A stretch of DNA of 64,000 nt from Allium sativum (GCA_030737875.1 CM060926.1:165179579-165243578); one strand, 5' to 3'; shown: positions 12,934-25,160, counted from the first letter of the stretch. Translations and numbers: made by a program. The notes: a model not told the origin generated them from the letters alone.

Positions 12934-13708
12934 CTAAGTCCAACTAATTTCAAACCAATTCGACATTAAATTTGATTTGACTCAAATTACCTTCCATTCT
13001 CATATTGGTTTTATCATTCCAATTTTATTTATCTTCACTTGAGTTAAATTTCGATTCGTTTGAATTACTTCTACCTTTCCAATCAATTTAAATTGTGTTG
13101 ATTAAATTTTAAAGATCAAATCATTTTTAGTTACTTAAGTATTTTGACGTTTCAATTGGAATCATATAGTAATCCCACTTTCGAAAGTCAAAAATAAACA
13201 TTGATGACGCTGCAGCTATCAACAGAGTCATCCTTAAGCGACTAGAATGTTATTCTATATCTATCTAGTATATTGAGACTTAGGATATACGTTGATCAGG
13301 CATATATACAAAATCTCCTTATACTCGACAGCCCAAGCTCAACATCAAATAAAACACTCAAACTCTTATTTGTTAGTTGAATTGATTATCACACATCACA
13401 ACCAGAAATCAATTTGTTGATTGACCTTTCAATTTATATTTTACCAAAACATAAATCTTTTATATACTCAAAATATATTTTCAAAGTCAAAATCAGTTAT
13501 ATATAAAAATTACAAATACGTCTCTCATATAATACTCTCAAACTCATTCTAGGGCACTGCTAACCCTAATCTAATGAGCCACTCATCCTAGGATACTACT
13601 AATCCCATTTCTCATGAGTTTTCTTTTATAGGATGTTACTAATCCTACCTCTGATGAGCCTTTTCATTTTGTTTTAATGGGTCGTACCTTAAAGCTTTGT
13701 AAACCAAA

Positions 13709-13720
13709 GCTCTGATACCA
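13709..13720 (-). other. Primer-binding site of A
   Basis: GCTCTGATACCA on + is the complement of TGGTATCAGAGC, the plant initiator-tRNA-Met primer site. Four bases separate it from the LTR end at 13725. It overlaps the arm of a hairpin (AGCTTTG/CAAAGCT, 13693-13711). Confidence 0.9.
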
Positions 13721-14101
13721 AAATTGTAACTTCCCAACTTCGGGTCCGGTTCAAACCGGTAATTAAACCGACTTCAACCGTTCTCAAAGGTGGATTGTTA
13801 GAGGTACTTACACATTGGAACAAGCAAACAAAACTTCTCATTATTATTGCAATAAATTTACATCATGGTACAAGAATATATCAGAGTACAAGATAAACAC
13901 AAAGTATAATGATTACAACGCACAGCGGAAACAACATAAACCTCTCGGCGGAAAACTAAGAAATTAATCTAGAGTATAGCTCTAACCATAACCCAGAATC
14001 CAGCTCTAAAAAAATATCCAAAACCAATTCTATAACCAAAACTATTAGCTGCCCATGTGGAAAATTATGGGCATCCAAAATTTAGGTGGAAAAATAATAA
14101 A

Positions 14102-14131
14102 TTCCGGGTCAGTCATGGGATTGGTGTAAGA
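14102..14131 (-). other. Conserved CAGTC-box in A's 5' LTR
   Basis: A minus-strand copy of the box with one change (CCAATCCCATGACTGACC), followed in sense by CGGAATTTATT. The change weakens one pair of the CAGTC/GACTG stem. Confidence 0.75.
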
Positions 14132-17030
14132 ACTAAACAGTTTCAAATCATTTTAAACTTAGGTAATTCATAAGACCACACCGTAATAACTCGGAATGGG
14201 TTTCCTCTCATGAATACCAAAATTCGCAATGCTTCTGGAAAATGAAGCTACCATAAGATATCACGCCACACACACAAAGCAAACGAACACTTAGGCAAGG
14301 TTTCCATTATGATAACAAAAAATTCTTGATACATGAAAATTCTCTTATATTATTATTAGCGCATAATGTGAAAATCACTTTTGCAAATAAATGTATCAAT
14401 CTTAACCAGCGTAGGTACCATAATATTATACTGACATCCTACACGTTTTACACTAGATCTACAATAGAAAATCATATTGGGCTCGTAGCTGATAAGTTTG
14501 GATTTCCAACAAATGACCAAGGCTAAGGAACTTGCTTACCAAATGGGTACGCCTCTAGCAAACGTCCTGACAATTAAACCCTTCCCTTCCAACACAAGGC
14601 CATTGGTGCTATTCAAATCCATGTCGCACGAGTATGTCATTTCCCGGTCGTTACCAACCTTTTCTACGGCACCCGAATTTCCAACAAAACCACATCAGTA
14701 AAATATCAGGGCTCCATACTATAGCACTACCTTATAAATATCCACTTAGTGAGCACCTAGGCTATATACCATATTGTTGCTTTAAAAGGCTAGAAAGAAA
14801 TGGTCATACCATTCTGGGTTATGTACCCTATAACCTTTCTGCATCTTTTCCTATTTTCGGTGTAAGGCTGTCGAAGTCTTATTACATAAAGCTACGCTTC
14901 AATAAGCCATGATTTGACCATCATAGCACATCATTTAGCATGCCACATTGTCAGTTCACAACATAGAACTGATGTCATCAATATATAACCTCTAAGCTCG
15001 TATGTGTCAGAGAAGGGTGTTAATCTAAAAGAAACAGATTCCTCGCCACCAACAAATATTATTCAAACAGAGATCAATTCATATGTAGTAAATCACAACA
15101 TCAGACACACAACCAATTTACAAGTTCGTTCTAGGTTTGAATGAAATCGAAGGCACCTTATTTCTCGTCCAACAAATGGAGAGAGGCCTTTGCAATTCCA
15201 GAATTCCTTCAATTACGTCCGGACTACCGCCACTTACCCAATATAAAATCCATCTGCAAATGGAAGCTATCCATTTGAGAAATTCTATAAGTAGTCCTTT
15301 CCATGTCAAGGGTCCCGGTCTTCACCTAATTCCAACCCATTCTTTGGATGGAAGAAACATAAGGACATTAGTCCCATTTTATCGGTCTAGGACAATTTCT
15401 ACATATGATAAAATGTTATTAGCTCCTTACCCTCAATCCATACTTACATTCATTTAGGTAAGTTCTAGTGATATTCATTAATTCCTTTTCATCTCATTTA
15501 ATAAAATCTTTACTCAAAGATTTATTGAAACTATAACTTAGTTTTAAATCTTCCAAATCGTTATTCAATGATTATTTAACTTTGGAAGCCAAAATATTTG
15601 TTCTGGGTTAAGGAATAAATGTTACTTAAAACATCATTCACGACAAACCCAAAGTCCAATTTGATATCATAAATAAGGCTTTAAATAGAAATCATATCGA
15701 CTCATTTTCAACATTAAATTCTGAAATCAAAAAATTCCATATATGGAATAATGATATAAATATCTTCCAAATTTCTTAATCGGCATCCGTATAACTACGG
15801 AATCCAATTTTGAAATATCTGAAGATTATTCCCATTCAAATTCAATATGCATATATTGGAAAAAAAACCTTAACTCGGCCAAGTAGTTATTAACTTCAAA
15901 CCATTTAATTCCTTTTGTTAAATAGACAAATTTCACAGAATAGCTTTATACTGTACAGAATTAAATATACTTAGTCCAAATCGCTTTTAGAATCATTTAT
16001 TATGATTTATCATAATTTTTCCCTATTTTTAACAAATTAAAAATAGCTCTATTCATTAAAAACAAATTTTTAGTCATTAACAGCACTAAAGTTGTTTTTA
16101 TTCAAATTTGATTTGAATTTATCTCAAAATCTAACGATTAAATTTTTAACTTTTGATTTCATTGGAAAGTACCTTTTCTTCTGAACCAAATATTTTTCAT
16201 TTCGGGAAAATCCGATTGTCGGATCTCTCGGTACGTCCATTTGGAGTTAATGATCGAAATTTGCAAACGGTCCTTGGGCGATTCGTCCTGTTCGAACCAT
16301 TTAAATAGACTTCATCAAAAGACGTATTTTGTAAAACGTTTATAAATTCTTTTTAAAAATGATTCAATAACCAATTCAATTTTAAAAAAAAAATTGAATA
16401 TTCTATATTATTATAATATTAAAATAATAATATTTTCCAAACTATCAAAATTTGAAATCAAAACATTTCCGACATCCGTTATAAAAATAATTAAGATCGA
16501 TGGAAAAATCCGTTCGAGTTAAAAATGTCGTTTATATACCTAAATCGAATTCAAATTTTGAATTTATTATTCAAAACCCAATTTGGACTCAAAACAAGTC
16601 ATTTTTATCCAAATTTATTTCAAATCCATTTCAATCATTTTCAAAAGTTGTTTAAAATTACATCAACTACAGTTTCATATCATTTTGGATTTAAAACTAC
16701 AATTTCCATCTTCTTGTCAAATCCAATTTAAATGAACGTAAAATTCATTTAAATTTCCAATAAAATGAAATTTAATCATTTTTCCAAATCTCATATTTGT
16801 GGTGTATATTTTTGTGTCAACCATACAAACATATCCATATTAACTACCATCCATCAACCAATATTTATTATATAAGCGTTTCAATCGACAACGCTTATAT
16901 TCACAGTTTAATAATAATAATAATAATAATAACTGTAAACATCAATCATTAACTACGAAACAAACATTTCAATCACATGCAATAAATACATATTCAGGTA
17001 TGAATATAATTACTTATAAAATCAATTTGA

Positions 17031-17044
17031 GTGAGAGTTCTCAC
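17031..17044 (-). other. GTGAGA/TCTCAC donor-like hairpin of A's 5' LTR
   Basis: A perfect 6-bp-arm inverted repeat with a 2-base loop. In the minus sense it follows CGATCAAT, as K's site follows ACCAAT. It sits about 250 bp after the leader module, as in B, F and K. Confidence 0.55.
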
Positions 17045-17289
17045 ATTGATCGGTTTGAAATCGTTATAAAATGATTGTTTTAATTAAATTAAACTGAACA
17101 TTTAATTTAACTAAAAACTGCAACTAGCTCCAAATTCCTTCAAGTTAGCTTTATTGCGAAGCTCTTCTCTCTATGGCTCCAAAGCTTCCAGTTTCGTTGG
17201 ATTCTGATATCGTTTGAACAAGTTATGAATTTTTTAAACCTTAAATAATTTAATAAGTCATTAACTAAAACAATAAATTAATTAATTTA

Positions 17290-17530
17290 GTTAATCCTCT
17301 TCCTAACCCTCTCCATCGTTCGTTGTTATTCCACATTTCACTAAACCCAAAATCGCACCTCCCTCATCCAAAACACACGCCACCACGAGTTGGGGGAGCA
17401 CGATCAGGCATCGCCACATCGAAGCCGCCAAAACCCTCACCCACCGCCGGAAACACCATCCAACTTTCACCCCTATAGCCTCACGAAATTCGGTCCAAAG
17501 TCGAGCCCTTTGAGCCATAAATCCGCGCGA
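17290..17530 (-). other. GC-rich leader module of A's 5' LTR
   Basis: A GC-rich block about 170 bp downstream (minus sense) of the TATA region. It aligns with 4860-5100 in the broken 3' LTR. It has a 71-codon minus frame with no known domain, which the other LTR copy does not preserve as a frame. Confidence 0.5.
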
Positions 17531-19051
17531 GATACAACACCAAATCAGATCATCACTGTATAGATTTGAAGCTCATAAAAATCTCTAATTTTTTTATGTT
17601 ATAAGTCTTTATTAATTCTTTGTGGATAGGAAAATATTAACGGATTAAATTTAGAAATTTCTGGCCATGGATGAAGAGGGTGGCAGCTGCATTATGCTAG
17701 GGTTAGGATTTTGATTATAAAAGGGTATATATAATATAAATTCAATATTATTTGACTCGTTTCTTTCTCAACTGTGAAGTTTAACGCTTAAACTCCAAAC
17801 AAATCCCAATGACTAACGTCCCTAGCCAAATACCCTTATTTTGGACGCAATGGAATAGGCTTCGGAAGCTAATTCGATCGTTTTAATCATTTTTTCTCAA
17901 AATTGAAATATACGTCAATATAACGTTAAATATTGAATTCCAACGTGAATTTTAATTTGCCACGACCACATACTAACTCTAAAAATTACGAAATTTGAAA
18001 TCTCGCTACATTTCACAAATACGGTTCTAACAAAGATTATTTCGTCAAATTCGAAGACTGTTTAAGTAATAGCCTTATTACTAGCTTTATTGAACTATAA
18101 CTGAATTTCAACACGCATTTAAATTTTGTATGCTTACATACGAACTCCAATTGACTTGAAATTTTAAACTTAACAATAATTTAACGTTCCAGATTCGATT
18201 AAAAAAAATCATCAAAAACGGAGGTAGTTTGAAAAATGACTATTTTAAAGGCTTAAATAAAACCAATAAAATATAAATAAATTTGAAAACAGTTCAAATA
18301 AATAATAATAAATTAATATTATCGTTTATATCCAAACAGAATACTATATAGCTCCAAAACAACATAATTGAGCTTATAACTCGATATTTCCCAAATTCTA
18401 GTCTAATCAATATTCAATTTATAATAAAATCCTTTTATTTTATTTAATAAATCGTTATAATTTATAAATGATTTCATAGCGACTATTTGAAAATTTGATT
18501 TGGACATAACTCGCAACTTATAACATAAAATCTCAATTTTCACTTTTATCAAAAAGATATAACTCAATAGATCCTAATGTTTCTTGTTTTACATAAATCC
18601 GACTTATATCAAATTCTGTACATTCATTTAAAAGTTAAAAATGTAATATTACGAACTACCACGACGTTATGAGATCGTTTTATAATTAATATAAACTTAT
18701 ACGTTCAAAATTTGTTTTAAATAAATTCTAAGTCGTTAATTGTCAAACTAAATCATTTTAATATTTAATTTCCATTAAATATTCGTTAATAAATTTTGGG
18801 TTGTTACACCCTAGCTACAAATAATATAGTTTGATATAAACACCACGTTGCATGTTAATTAGAATTGGTACATCTAAAGAAAGCAGGCTATTATATTACA
18901 ACACAATTAGCATCTCAGTGCACATTACATAAATAATTTCACATCTAAAGACCGTTAGGAAGTCCCAGAATACAAGCTACAAACCAAAAACAATGACTAA
19001 CACAAATCACTTGTACTGTCTTCGGAGCTGGCAGAAAGGGCAGTCCACCAA

Positions 19052-19086
19052 GCCCTCGGGCTGGGGCAGCCCACTGGGCCGAGGGC
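19052..19086. repeat. GC-rich inverted repeat in the spacer
   Basis: GCCCTCGG (19052-19059) and CCGAGGGC (19079-19086) are perfect complements around 19 bases. The repeat is conspicuous in an AT-rich setting. Confidence 0.7.
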
Positions 19087-19149
19087 AGGAAAATAATATT
19101 ATATATTGAGACCCATATATAAAAACCTGAGCATTGCGTCTTACGTGAA

Positions 19150-19215
19150 AGACACGTTGGTCTAGTGGTAAGCATGCTATAATATGGCATTCAAGACCTG
19201 AGTTTGAATCTTAGC
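19150..19215 (+). mobile_element. Possible tRNA-derived SINE head
   Basis: TGGTCTAGTGGT resembles an RNA polymerase III A box. About 40 bases later AGTTTGAATCT resembles a B box with 8 of 11 consensus positions. A functional tRNA is unlikely because the flanks do not form an acceptor stem. The tail and target duplication could not be fixed, so the 3' limit is unknown. Confidence 0.35.
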
Positions 19216-21034
19216 AGAGGCAATCTCATTTTGTTTTCCTCCATTCCACCTTGTGTTTTGCTTTTTGTAACGATCTTAGGCTGGGGTAATGGAATCAATG
19301 GGCCGGCTCTGACTGTCTTGAGGAAACCTGCAACAACCAACACCCACTTCCAACGACACAGGCTACCGAAGCAGAACCTACACACAAAGAACACTAAAAC
19401 TTACAGCAAAGTAAATCACACAAACTTATGGCTGCTTAGCAGTCCCAAAAACAGCAACAGCTACTTGAAGCACAAGCTACCCCCAACATAAAATGGATAG
19501 GACTCACAACCCAGAGACCAGATCTGACAATCGAGGCAAAGCTCAAAGACAACCAAACAAAAAATAATAAACTCAAATAGAGCAACCACAAAAATAAAGA
19601 ATGACTACTTAAGTCAAAAACTATCAGCACAACAAAATAACCCAACTGCAAAACACATGCAAAAAAATACAAACCAACCACACCTGAAACACGTTGACAC
19701 CAAACAATACCCACATTACTCACCAGCTCATCGAACAGAAGTTTGATCCATAACCAGTTAGGGTTTAACCTTTCGGTGAGAGCACAAAGAGAGTGACCGA
19801 CAGTAAGATGAATATGGAGTCGCAAGAGGATCCAGAGGAGTCTGCAGTATGGCGACAGTGAAGGCGAGAGGATGCAACAAGTAGGAAATAAGTACTCAAA
19901 GATAGATTTGACAAAAAAGTGGAGGATCGACTTAAATTGTTCGAGAAGAAGGAATTTTGGTTCACACCTATAAAGGAGAGAGAAAGCGAACTTCCCACAA
20001 CAATGGAACCTGGATATGGAAGGGGTTCAAAAATGATGGCAACGCGGTGAATTGATTCGAGATGAGGTGAAAAAAAACTAGAAAGGTGGAACTGACGAAG
20101 AAAGAAAAAATCGGATATCACGTAGTGACCATTGAAGGAGGAAAAAGCTAACTTCTGTGCGATTACAACAGTTAAATTAAATTTATGATATGTTATGATT
20201 CATTTAACTGACATTTGGGAATTCAATTTCGCACTTAATTTGATTATAACTACTAATTAGCACTTAAGATGTGATAAATTTATATGAATGTGAAATATCG
20301 TTTGATTGATAAATTGATTTTTTTTTATATATATGTTAAAACTGATTTGAATGTTAATACGATGATTGAATAGGTGTTATTTTTTATGATTATTTTTTAT
20401 GATGTGTTCCTGTCACCCTGTGTATCAATGAAACGAGATAAATATTGATATCCACATCCTTGGACCTCAAATACTTGAATTAAGAATATGTTTTAATGGT
20501 ATATACTTATGACATTCGATACTAGCTAAATGATATGTACACATGAAATTTAAATTTAAATTAAATGATCCCTTGGCCATATGGAAGAAAATTAAATACG
20601 GACACCGTGGTCAAATAAAATATTTTCCAAAGCTATAAATTGAGCTCATTAATGAAATGTTACAAAAATATAATGTGAAATTATTTATGAAATTAATTTA
20701 TTGTTATACTTAAAATTTATTGATTTAAAATCTTAGAAATTAATATTTGGATATTTCAATTGAATCTCTAAAAACTGAATTTATTTCGAATTTTGAAATT
20801 TTAATTTTAATTAATGTTTGAAATTGCTTTAAATAGATATGTTCAATTTTGAAATTGGTGTTTTGGAATGAACTTAACGAAAACATAATTAACTTCTAAA
20901 TGTCATTTTAAAACAATGTAAAGAAATGAAGATAAAATTTAGAATTTAAGTTTTGGAACCAAATTGATGTAAATGGTTTAGAATTGGAATTTAGGTTGCA
21001 AGGTAATTTAAGCACTTTGTTGAAATATGAAATT

Positions 21035-21039
21035 TAAAC
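21035..21039. repeat. TSD of K, left copy (TAAAC)
   Basis: It directly precedes TGTAACAACCC and is matched at 44925-44929, almost 24 kb away. Confidence 0.92.
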
Positions 21040-22149
21040 TGTAACAACCCAGAATTTCCGAACCAATTTAAAAATTTTATTTTAGCTATTTTAATGGGTT
21101 TTGAATATTTAAAATGATTTATTTTAAATAATAACAACTGAATATTTATTTAAATCAAAGTTAGAACATATAAATTTATTCAAATTATAAATAGTGTTTG
21201 AAATGGAGCGGTAGTTTGAAAATTTGATTTTTAATTTCAATTGAATGTACAGAATTCAAAATAAATCAGATTTCAGTAAAACAAGAAATATTTGAATCTG
21301 TATAATTATATCTTTCTAACGAATGTGAAAAATGCAGATTTCGTAATATAAATTGAAAGTTATGCCCAGTCTAAAATTTAAAATAGTCGATATGGAATTT
21401 TTATATATAATTTATATTATATGTAGCCCTTAAAAATAGCCATTTTGCAAATGACCTCCATTTTTGACGAAACCACTTTTGTTGGATCCGGAATATCAAA
21501 TTATTTTTAGGTTTCAAATTTCATAATTTTTGGAATTAATATGTGAGCACAGTGAATTTAAATGTGTTCGGTAATTATAGTTTAAATTTAATCGACTATA
21601 AAAAATGTCATTTTTCAAACGGCTCCAAATTCAATGAAATTAATTTTGTTAAGACTACATCATCAAAACATGGCTAGATTTATTTTTCTGTGATTTTTGG
21701 AGTCAGTATGTGGCCACGGTAAATTAAAATGTACGTTTAAAATTAAATATATTGATATATATTTTAATTTAAAGGAAAACTGGTCAAAACAGTTGAATTG
21801 GCTTACGGGGCATATCTTATTATGTCTGGAATAAGGGTACTTAGTATGGAATGATAGTTGTTGGGTTTGGTTTGGAGTTTGAGTGAAAAAATCACTTTTT
21901 GAAATAAGAAAATTAATAAAATATATTTATATAAGTGAAAATTAGGCACACATCCCTAAAACCAAACTTAATTAGGCTCACATCCGGTCATAAACTTATT
22001 GTAAATTTAGTCCCTATTTTTCAAAAGTTCACATAAAAAATGGAAAAAATATATAAAAAAAATACGTAAATTCATAATTAATGAAAACACGTAAACACTG
22101 AAAAATTCAGATAAAAAAACAATCAACTAATTCATCAAAAAAAAAGAAA

Positions 22150-22500
22150 AAACAATGAAATTTGCAGTTTAATGCATAATTGTATGCAAGTATATGTTTT
22201 TTTCTGCATACATCCGTGCACGTTTTAAACTCGTGCATCTTTTCTTGATTTTTTTTTGCACATATCTATGCAAAAAAATGTAATTTTGACATACAAATGC
22301 GCAAAAATTCACCTGCATAAATATCAGTTCTAATTTCAGCATGAAATACTTGCATACATGTGTGCAAGTATTCCAGTTAGTTGGACACATGTAAGCAAGT
22401 TTTCGGTCCAGATTTTCAATACAAAACAACGTATGCAATAGTTGCAAACATGTATGCAACTATGGGCAAAAGATGCATACATGTATGCAACTTTTTTTTT
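22150..22500. repeat. GCATACATGTATGC-type hairpin array in K
   Basis: About ten ATGCA-rich palindromic units, for example ACTTGCA...TGCAAGT (22348-22369) and GTTGCA...TGCAAC (22440-22459). The last units are nearly perfect palindromes around ACATGT. Unlike the arrays in B, F, G and H it lies upstream of the TATA box. Confidence 0.75.
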
Positions 22501-22737
22501 TCTTTTTTCGTGGACTTCCGACAGTATTTCCTGAATTTAGAATTTTTCTTTTTTTGTAGTACGTAGCGCCAAAAATTTTGGCTGAAATTTGCAAAAGGCG
22601 GAAAGCTGGAAAAAAAAAGGCGGAAGTATCAAAAAGTGCGGAGCAGCATCAAAAATAGGGCCGGAAATGAAAAGCAAACATGACAGAGACGTGAGTTTTA
22701 TTTAAAACTATAATAGGGACCTGTAAAAAACGCACCC

Positions 22738-22752
22738 TTTATATAAAAGGGG
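22738..22752 (+). promoter_or_regulatory. TATA box of LTR K
   Basis: TTTATATAAAAGGGG is a strong plant-type TATA box. The GC-rich leader begins about 50 bp downstream, and a telo-box-like AAACCCTAG lies at 22938-22946. It is inferred to drive plus-strand transcription. Confidence 0.6.
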
Positions 22753-22789
22753 TCAAACCCTTATTCTGTCCACCCATGGTCAAACGCTG

Positions 22790-23110
22790 AAAAAAAGAAA
22801 GAAAGAAAACCCGTCATCGTCCAGCACCCCCCTCCTGGTCTCCTCCACCGTTGCGCCGACCGTCGCCCCTCCCCAATCACCTGCGCCGCCGCCGCCCTTC
22901 GTCCTCTCTTTCTCTCCTCTCCCCCCAGCACGAATTCGAAACCCTAGCCCCCTTTTTAGCCACCCGCCGCCGTGGTATGCCCACCTCCAACGCCGCAGCC
23001 CCCTACCACCACCAGCAACCACCTACGCTGCCACCCGCCGCCCAGCTCCGGCTGTGGACCCCTCCTCGACCAAAAATGCGATTTTCGACAATTTCAGATT
23101 TTTGCGTTTA
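22790..23110 (+). other. GC-rich leader module of K
   Basis: This is the most GC-rich block of the window, with CCGCCG and CCACC runs and AAACCCTAG. Frames of 66-86 codons in several phases on both strands reflect base composition and lack any recognisable domain. Its position after the TATA box suggests an untranslated leader. Confidence 0.5.
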
Positions 23111-23464
23111 ACCCCTTGATCTTCCCACCTCAATATCTTCCAAACCGTGCGCTTCTAGCTAAAACTCCATAGTGCCAAAGTCGAAGAGAACGATTTTCTC
23201 TTCGATTTGAGTATATGGAAGCCATATTTTGGAATTCAGAGCCACCCGGAAAACATGCCCAAAGTCTACTGTCCGGTTACTGTCTTTTTGCGATATCCGA
23301 TGAATTGGAGCATTTTCGAAAAAAGTCCACTGGGCGAAAGTTGTCTAGAATGGCTCGTTTATACTAGAAAAAAAGGTCGGGTGAAGACTGAAGCTCGTTT
23401 GCAAATTCTGGAATCAGAACAGTAAATTTTAGCGATAGAAAAGAATGGTGGAGTGGATACCAAT

Positions 23465-23482
23465 GTGAGAACTCTTTCTCAC
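23465..23482 (+). other. GTGAGA/TCTCAC donor-like hairpin of K
   Basis: CAAT|GTGAGAACTC fits a plant 5' splice-site consensus and lies in a 6-bp-arm inverted repeat with a 6-base loop. It occupies the same slot as the sites in A, B, F and G. Confidence 0.55.
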
Positions 23483-23714
23483 TCAACTATTTTTGTTATG
23501 TAATTATATCGTGGGTTGCAGATGGGGCATAGTAGCTCCTAACACTACTTTTTGTACGAACTATGGATGATTTGGTGATTTGTGTATTGTGATTGTGATG
23601 TTTAACATATTAAAATAATGTTAATATTATTGTGGAAATTAAAATTATAAATATCCATTTATAATTTAAAATAGTAAAATCGGAATAAATATTCATTTAC
23701 AAGTCGGACGGCTT

Positions 23715-23719
23715 GTTTA
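23715..23719. repeat. TSD of J, left copy (GTTTA)
   Basis: It directly precedes TGTAACAACCC and pairs with 41100-41104. Confidence 0.93.
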
Positions 23720-24529
23720 TGTAACAACCCAAGATTTTTACTGAGTTATCTAAGTATAATTTAAATTTTTTAAGATTCAAGTACGGATTTTTATAAACTT
23801 GATATTTTGATTTGTTAAGTAAATGATCTTGTGTTAAAATTTGAATAAGAAATTTATTTCTGATATGGTGACAAAGAAGAATTTTTTTTTTTTAGTAAGA
23901 ATATTAATTATATTTATAGAACTCAAATAAATATTGATGTCATAATCTTATACATTGTTTGATAAAACATTTTGTTTCATAACTATGATTTGGTAAAGCT
24001 TATTTTAAGGATGGAATAAATTCATGGGAAGTGTATTGGTTTGTATATTTTCTAAATTTTATAACCAAGATTGATATTAATATAAAAGCACAAAATTAGG
24101 TAAGGTATAAAATGCTGTCTTGTATATTAAGTTGTGTAAGGAAGATATGAAGTTTATACATATTTATTTTTGATTAATTCTGAGTTAAGTATTTAAATTT
24201 ATTTTGGTTAATTATGTATGTACTAGTAACATTTGGAATATTTTGATAAATTAAAATTTTTGTTAGATACATGCATTTGGTAGAAGGTTACATTTATGTG
24301 ATGATTTATTGCACTCTCATATGTTACATAAATAACATCAAAATTTAAATTTAACAAGTAAATAAATTTGAGTATTTGTGTAAGGCATGCATTGGTGGAA
24401 ATTTGAATAAAAATAAATATAGGCATTTTTGTCTTCATGCATGTTAATAGGAGTGCCAAGTGTCTAGGTTGGCTGAGAAAATATTTGGAAATTAATTAAA
24501 GGGAAACGGCAGCTTTTATTATGATGATT

Positions 24530-25160
24530 GCCTTTCCGGGAAAGAGGAGATAAATTCTCCTGTGCACGCAATCCACCTCTCTTTATTTACCACGTTCTTT
24601 CCTCCTGTATCTCATTTCCTCCTACCCACCGAAATTCATCTCTTCCCTTCAAAACTGTCACCTTCCACTCTCAAGCTCACTCCACCGTATCCTTCCATCT
24701 TCCACTTCTTTTCTCTTGTCACCGCAACCCAAACTGTGCTCCGCCCCTCCTTCCTTATTCTGCCTCCACTCCAGCGCATACATCACCTCCGCGAGAAAAA
24801 CACCCACATCGCGCTACTGACCTCCACCGCCAACCTTAGCACTCCAGTCTGCCAACCACCCAACAGAACTGCCTCGTTTCCTCGTCGCCTGACCACCTTT
24901 CCACTTCCGCCTCCTCTTCCTCCTCACCCGCCAGCATTCCTTCCCTGCCGCAGCAACTCCTAGAACCATCTACCGTCAGCTGCACCCATCGCACCGCCCA
25001 AGTCTTCCACCATTCTTTCTCTTGTACCCACCAACTCGTCAGCTTATGTCATGCGCAGACTAACCCGCTGCTGCATGCTCCAGTCCATGCATTGCAACCG
25101 CATGCAGTTGCACTTCTAAGCTTGCGTCCCTCTCTATCCCACCTTGTTCCTCTATCCTTT
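24530..25160 (+). other. GC-rich leader module of J
   Basis: About 600 bp of C-rich sequence with CCTCC and CACC runs. It is about twice as long as the equivalent blocks in E and A. I recognise no captured gene. Confidence 0.45.

Larger units (their letters stand above)
12626..13724 (-). mobile_element. Internal domain of A, non-coding
   Basis: Only 1099 bp separate the two LTRs, far too little for gag-pol. The sense-3' end keeps a pol-tail-like TTTCGAGGACGAAATCC (12641-12657) before the polypurine tract. A box matching CCCGACA-AAAGGTAC lies at 12825-12842, and the PBS complement is at the other end. Shared boxes with F and G show the same internal-domain lineage. The 69-codon frame at 12738-12947 runs through a TA repeat and is not a gene. 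Confidence 0.85.
2914..18808 (-). mobile_element. Element A: large non-coding LTR retrotransposon, nested-into
   Basis: Read on the minus strand the order is 5' LTR (13725-18808), PBS complement, an internal domain of about 1.1 kb, a polypurine tract, and a 3' LTR now broken into 2914-5181 and 11466-12625 by insertions B and E. The missing sense-3' end of the 3' LTR lies left of E, outside the window. The two LTRs are clearly alignable (for example 3030 with 15430, and 11480 with 17650) but differ at many sites and indels, so this is an old copy. No gag, protease, reverse transcriptase or integrase frame is present. The 5-bp duplication cannot be tested because the left end is missing; the right flank reads CCCTA. 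Confidence 0.85.
13725..18808 (-). mobile_element. 5' LTR of A, intact (5084 bp)
   Basis: It runs from TGTAACTTCCC to GGGTTGTTACA, with the PBS complement just left of it. It contains the CAGTC-box (about 14102-14131), a GTGAGA/TCTCAC inverted repeat (17031-17044), a GC-rich leader (17290-17530) and a TATA/telo-box region (17700-17740), in the right order for minus-strand transcription. Short frames inside it (for example 15137-15457 on +) have no recognisable domain. A small AAT/ATA microsatellite lies at 16909-16932. Confidence 0.9.
18809..21039. other. Unclassified spacer between A and K
   Basis: This is the longest stretch outside the recognised LTR elements. From 18945 to about 20150 it is less AT-rich than its surroundings and carries two overlapping minus frames (129 codons at 19436-19825 and 118 codons at 19765-20121). 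These are serine-, leucine- and phenylalanine-rich with no recognisable domain, and I do not call them genes. A GC-rich inverted repeat and a tRNA-like segment lie near 19050-19215. From about 20160 to 21039 it is plain AT-rich DNA with nothing I recognise. It may hold a degraded transposon or captured gene piece. Confidence 0.5.
21040..23719 (+). mobile_element. K, left (sense-5') piece
   Basis: It holds the LTR start, a hairpin array rich in GCATACATGTATGC (22150-22500), TATA box, GC-rich leader and the GTGAGA/TCTCAC site (23465-23482). It ends in GTTTA, the target of J. Confidence 0.9.

Noticed and set aside
15137..15457. 106-codon plus frame inside A's 5' LTR as a gene
   Set aside because: It lies antisense in an LTR, a minus frame overlaps it, the 3' LTR copy is not open over the same span, and no domain is recognisable.
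19150..19215. Functional tRNA gene
   Set aside because: A- and B-box-like motifs are present but the flanks do not form an acceptor stem and the B box has several mismatches; a SINE relic is more likely.
19436..20121. Overlapping minus frames of 129 and 118 codons as a host gene
   Set aside because: They lie in different phases over the same DNA, are of low-complexity composition, and I recognise no domain. Reported only as an unexplained island.
24528..24963. Proline- and serine-rich frames (103 and 133 codons) in LTR J
   Set aside because: They overlap in two phases in a C-rich block, which creates long frames by composition; no signal peptide or repeat typical of cell-wall proteins stands out.
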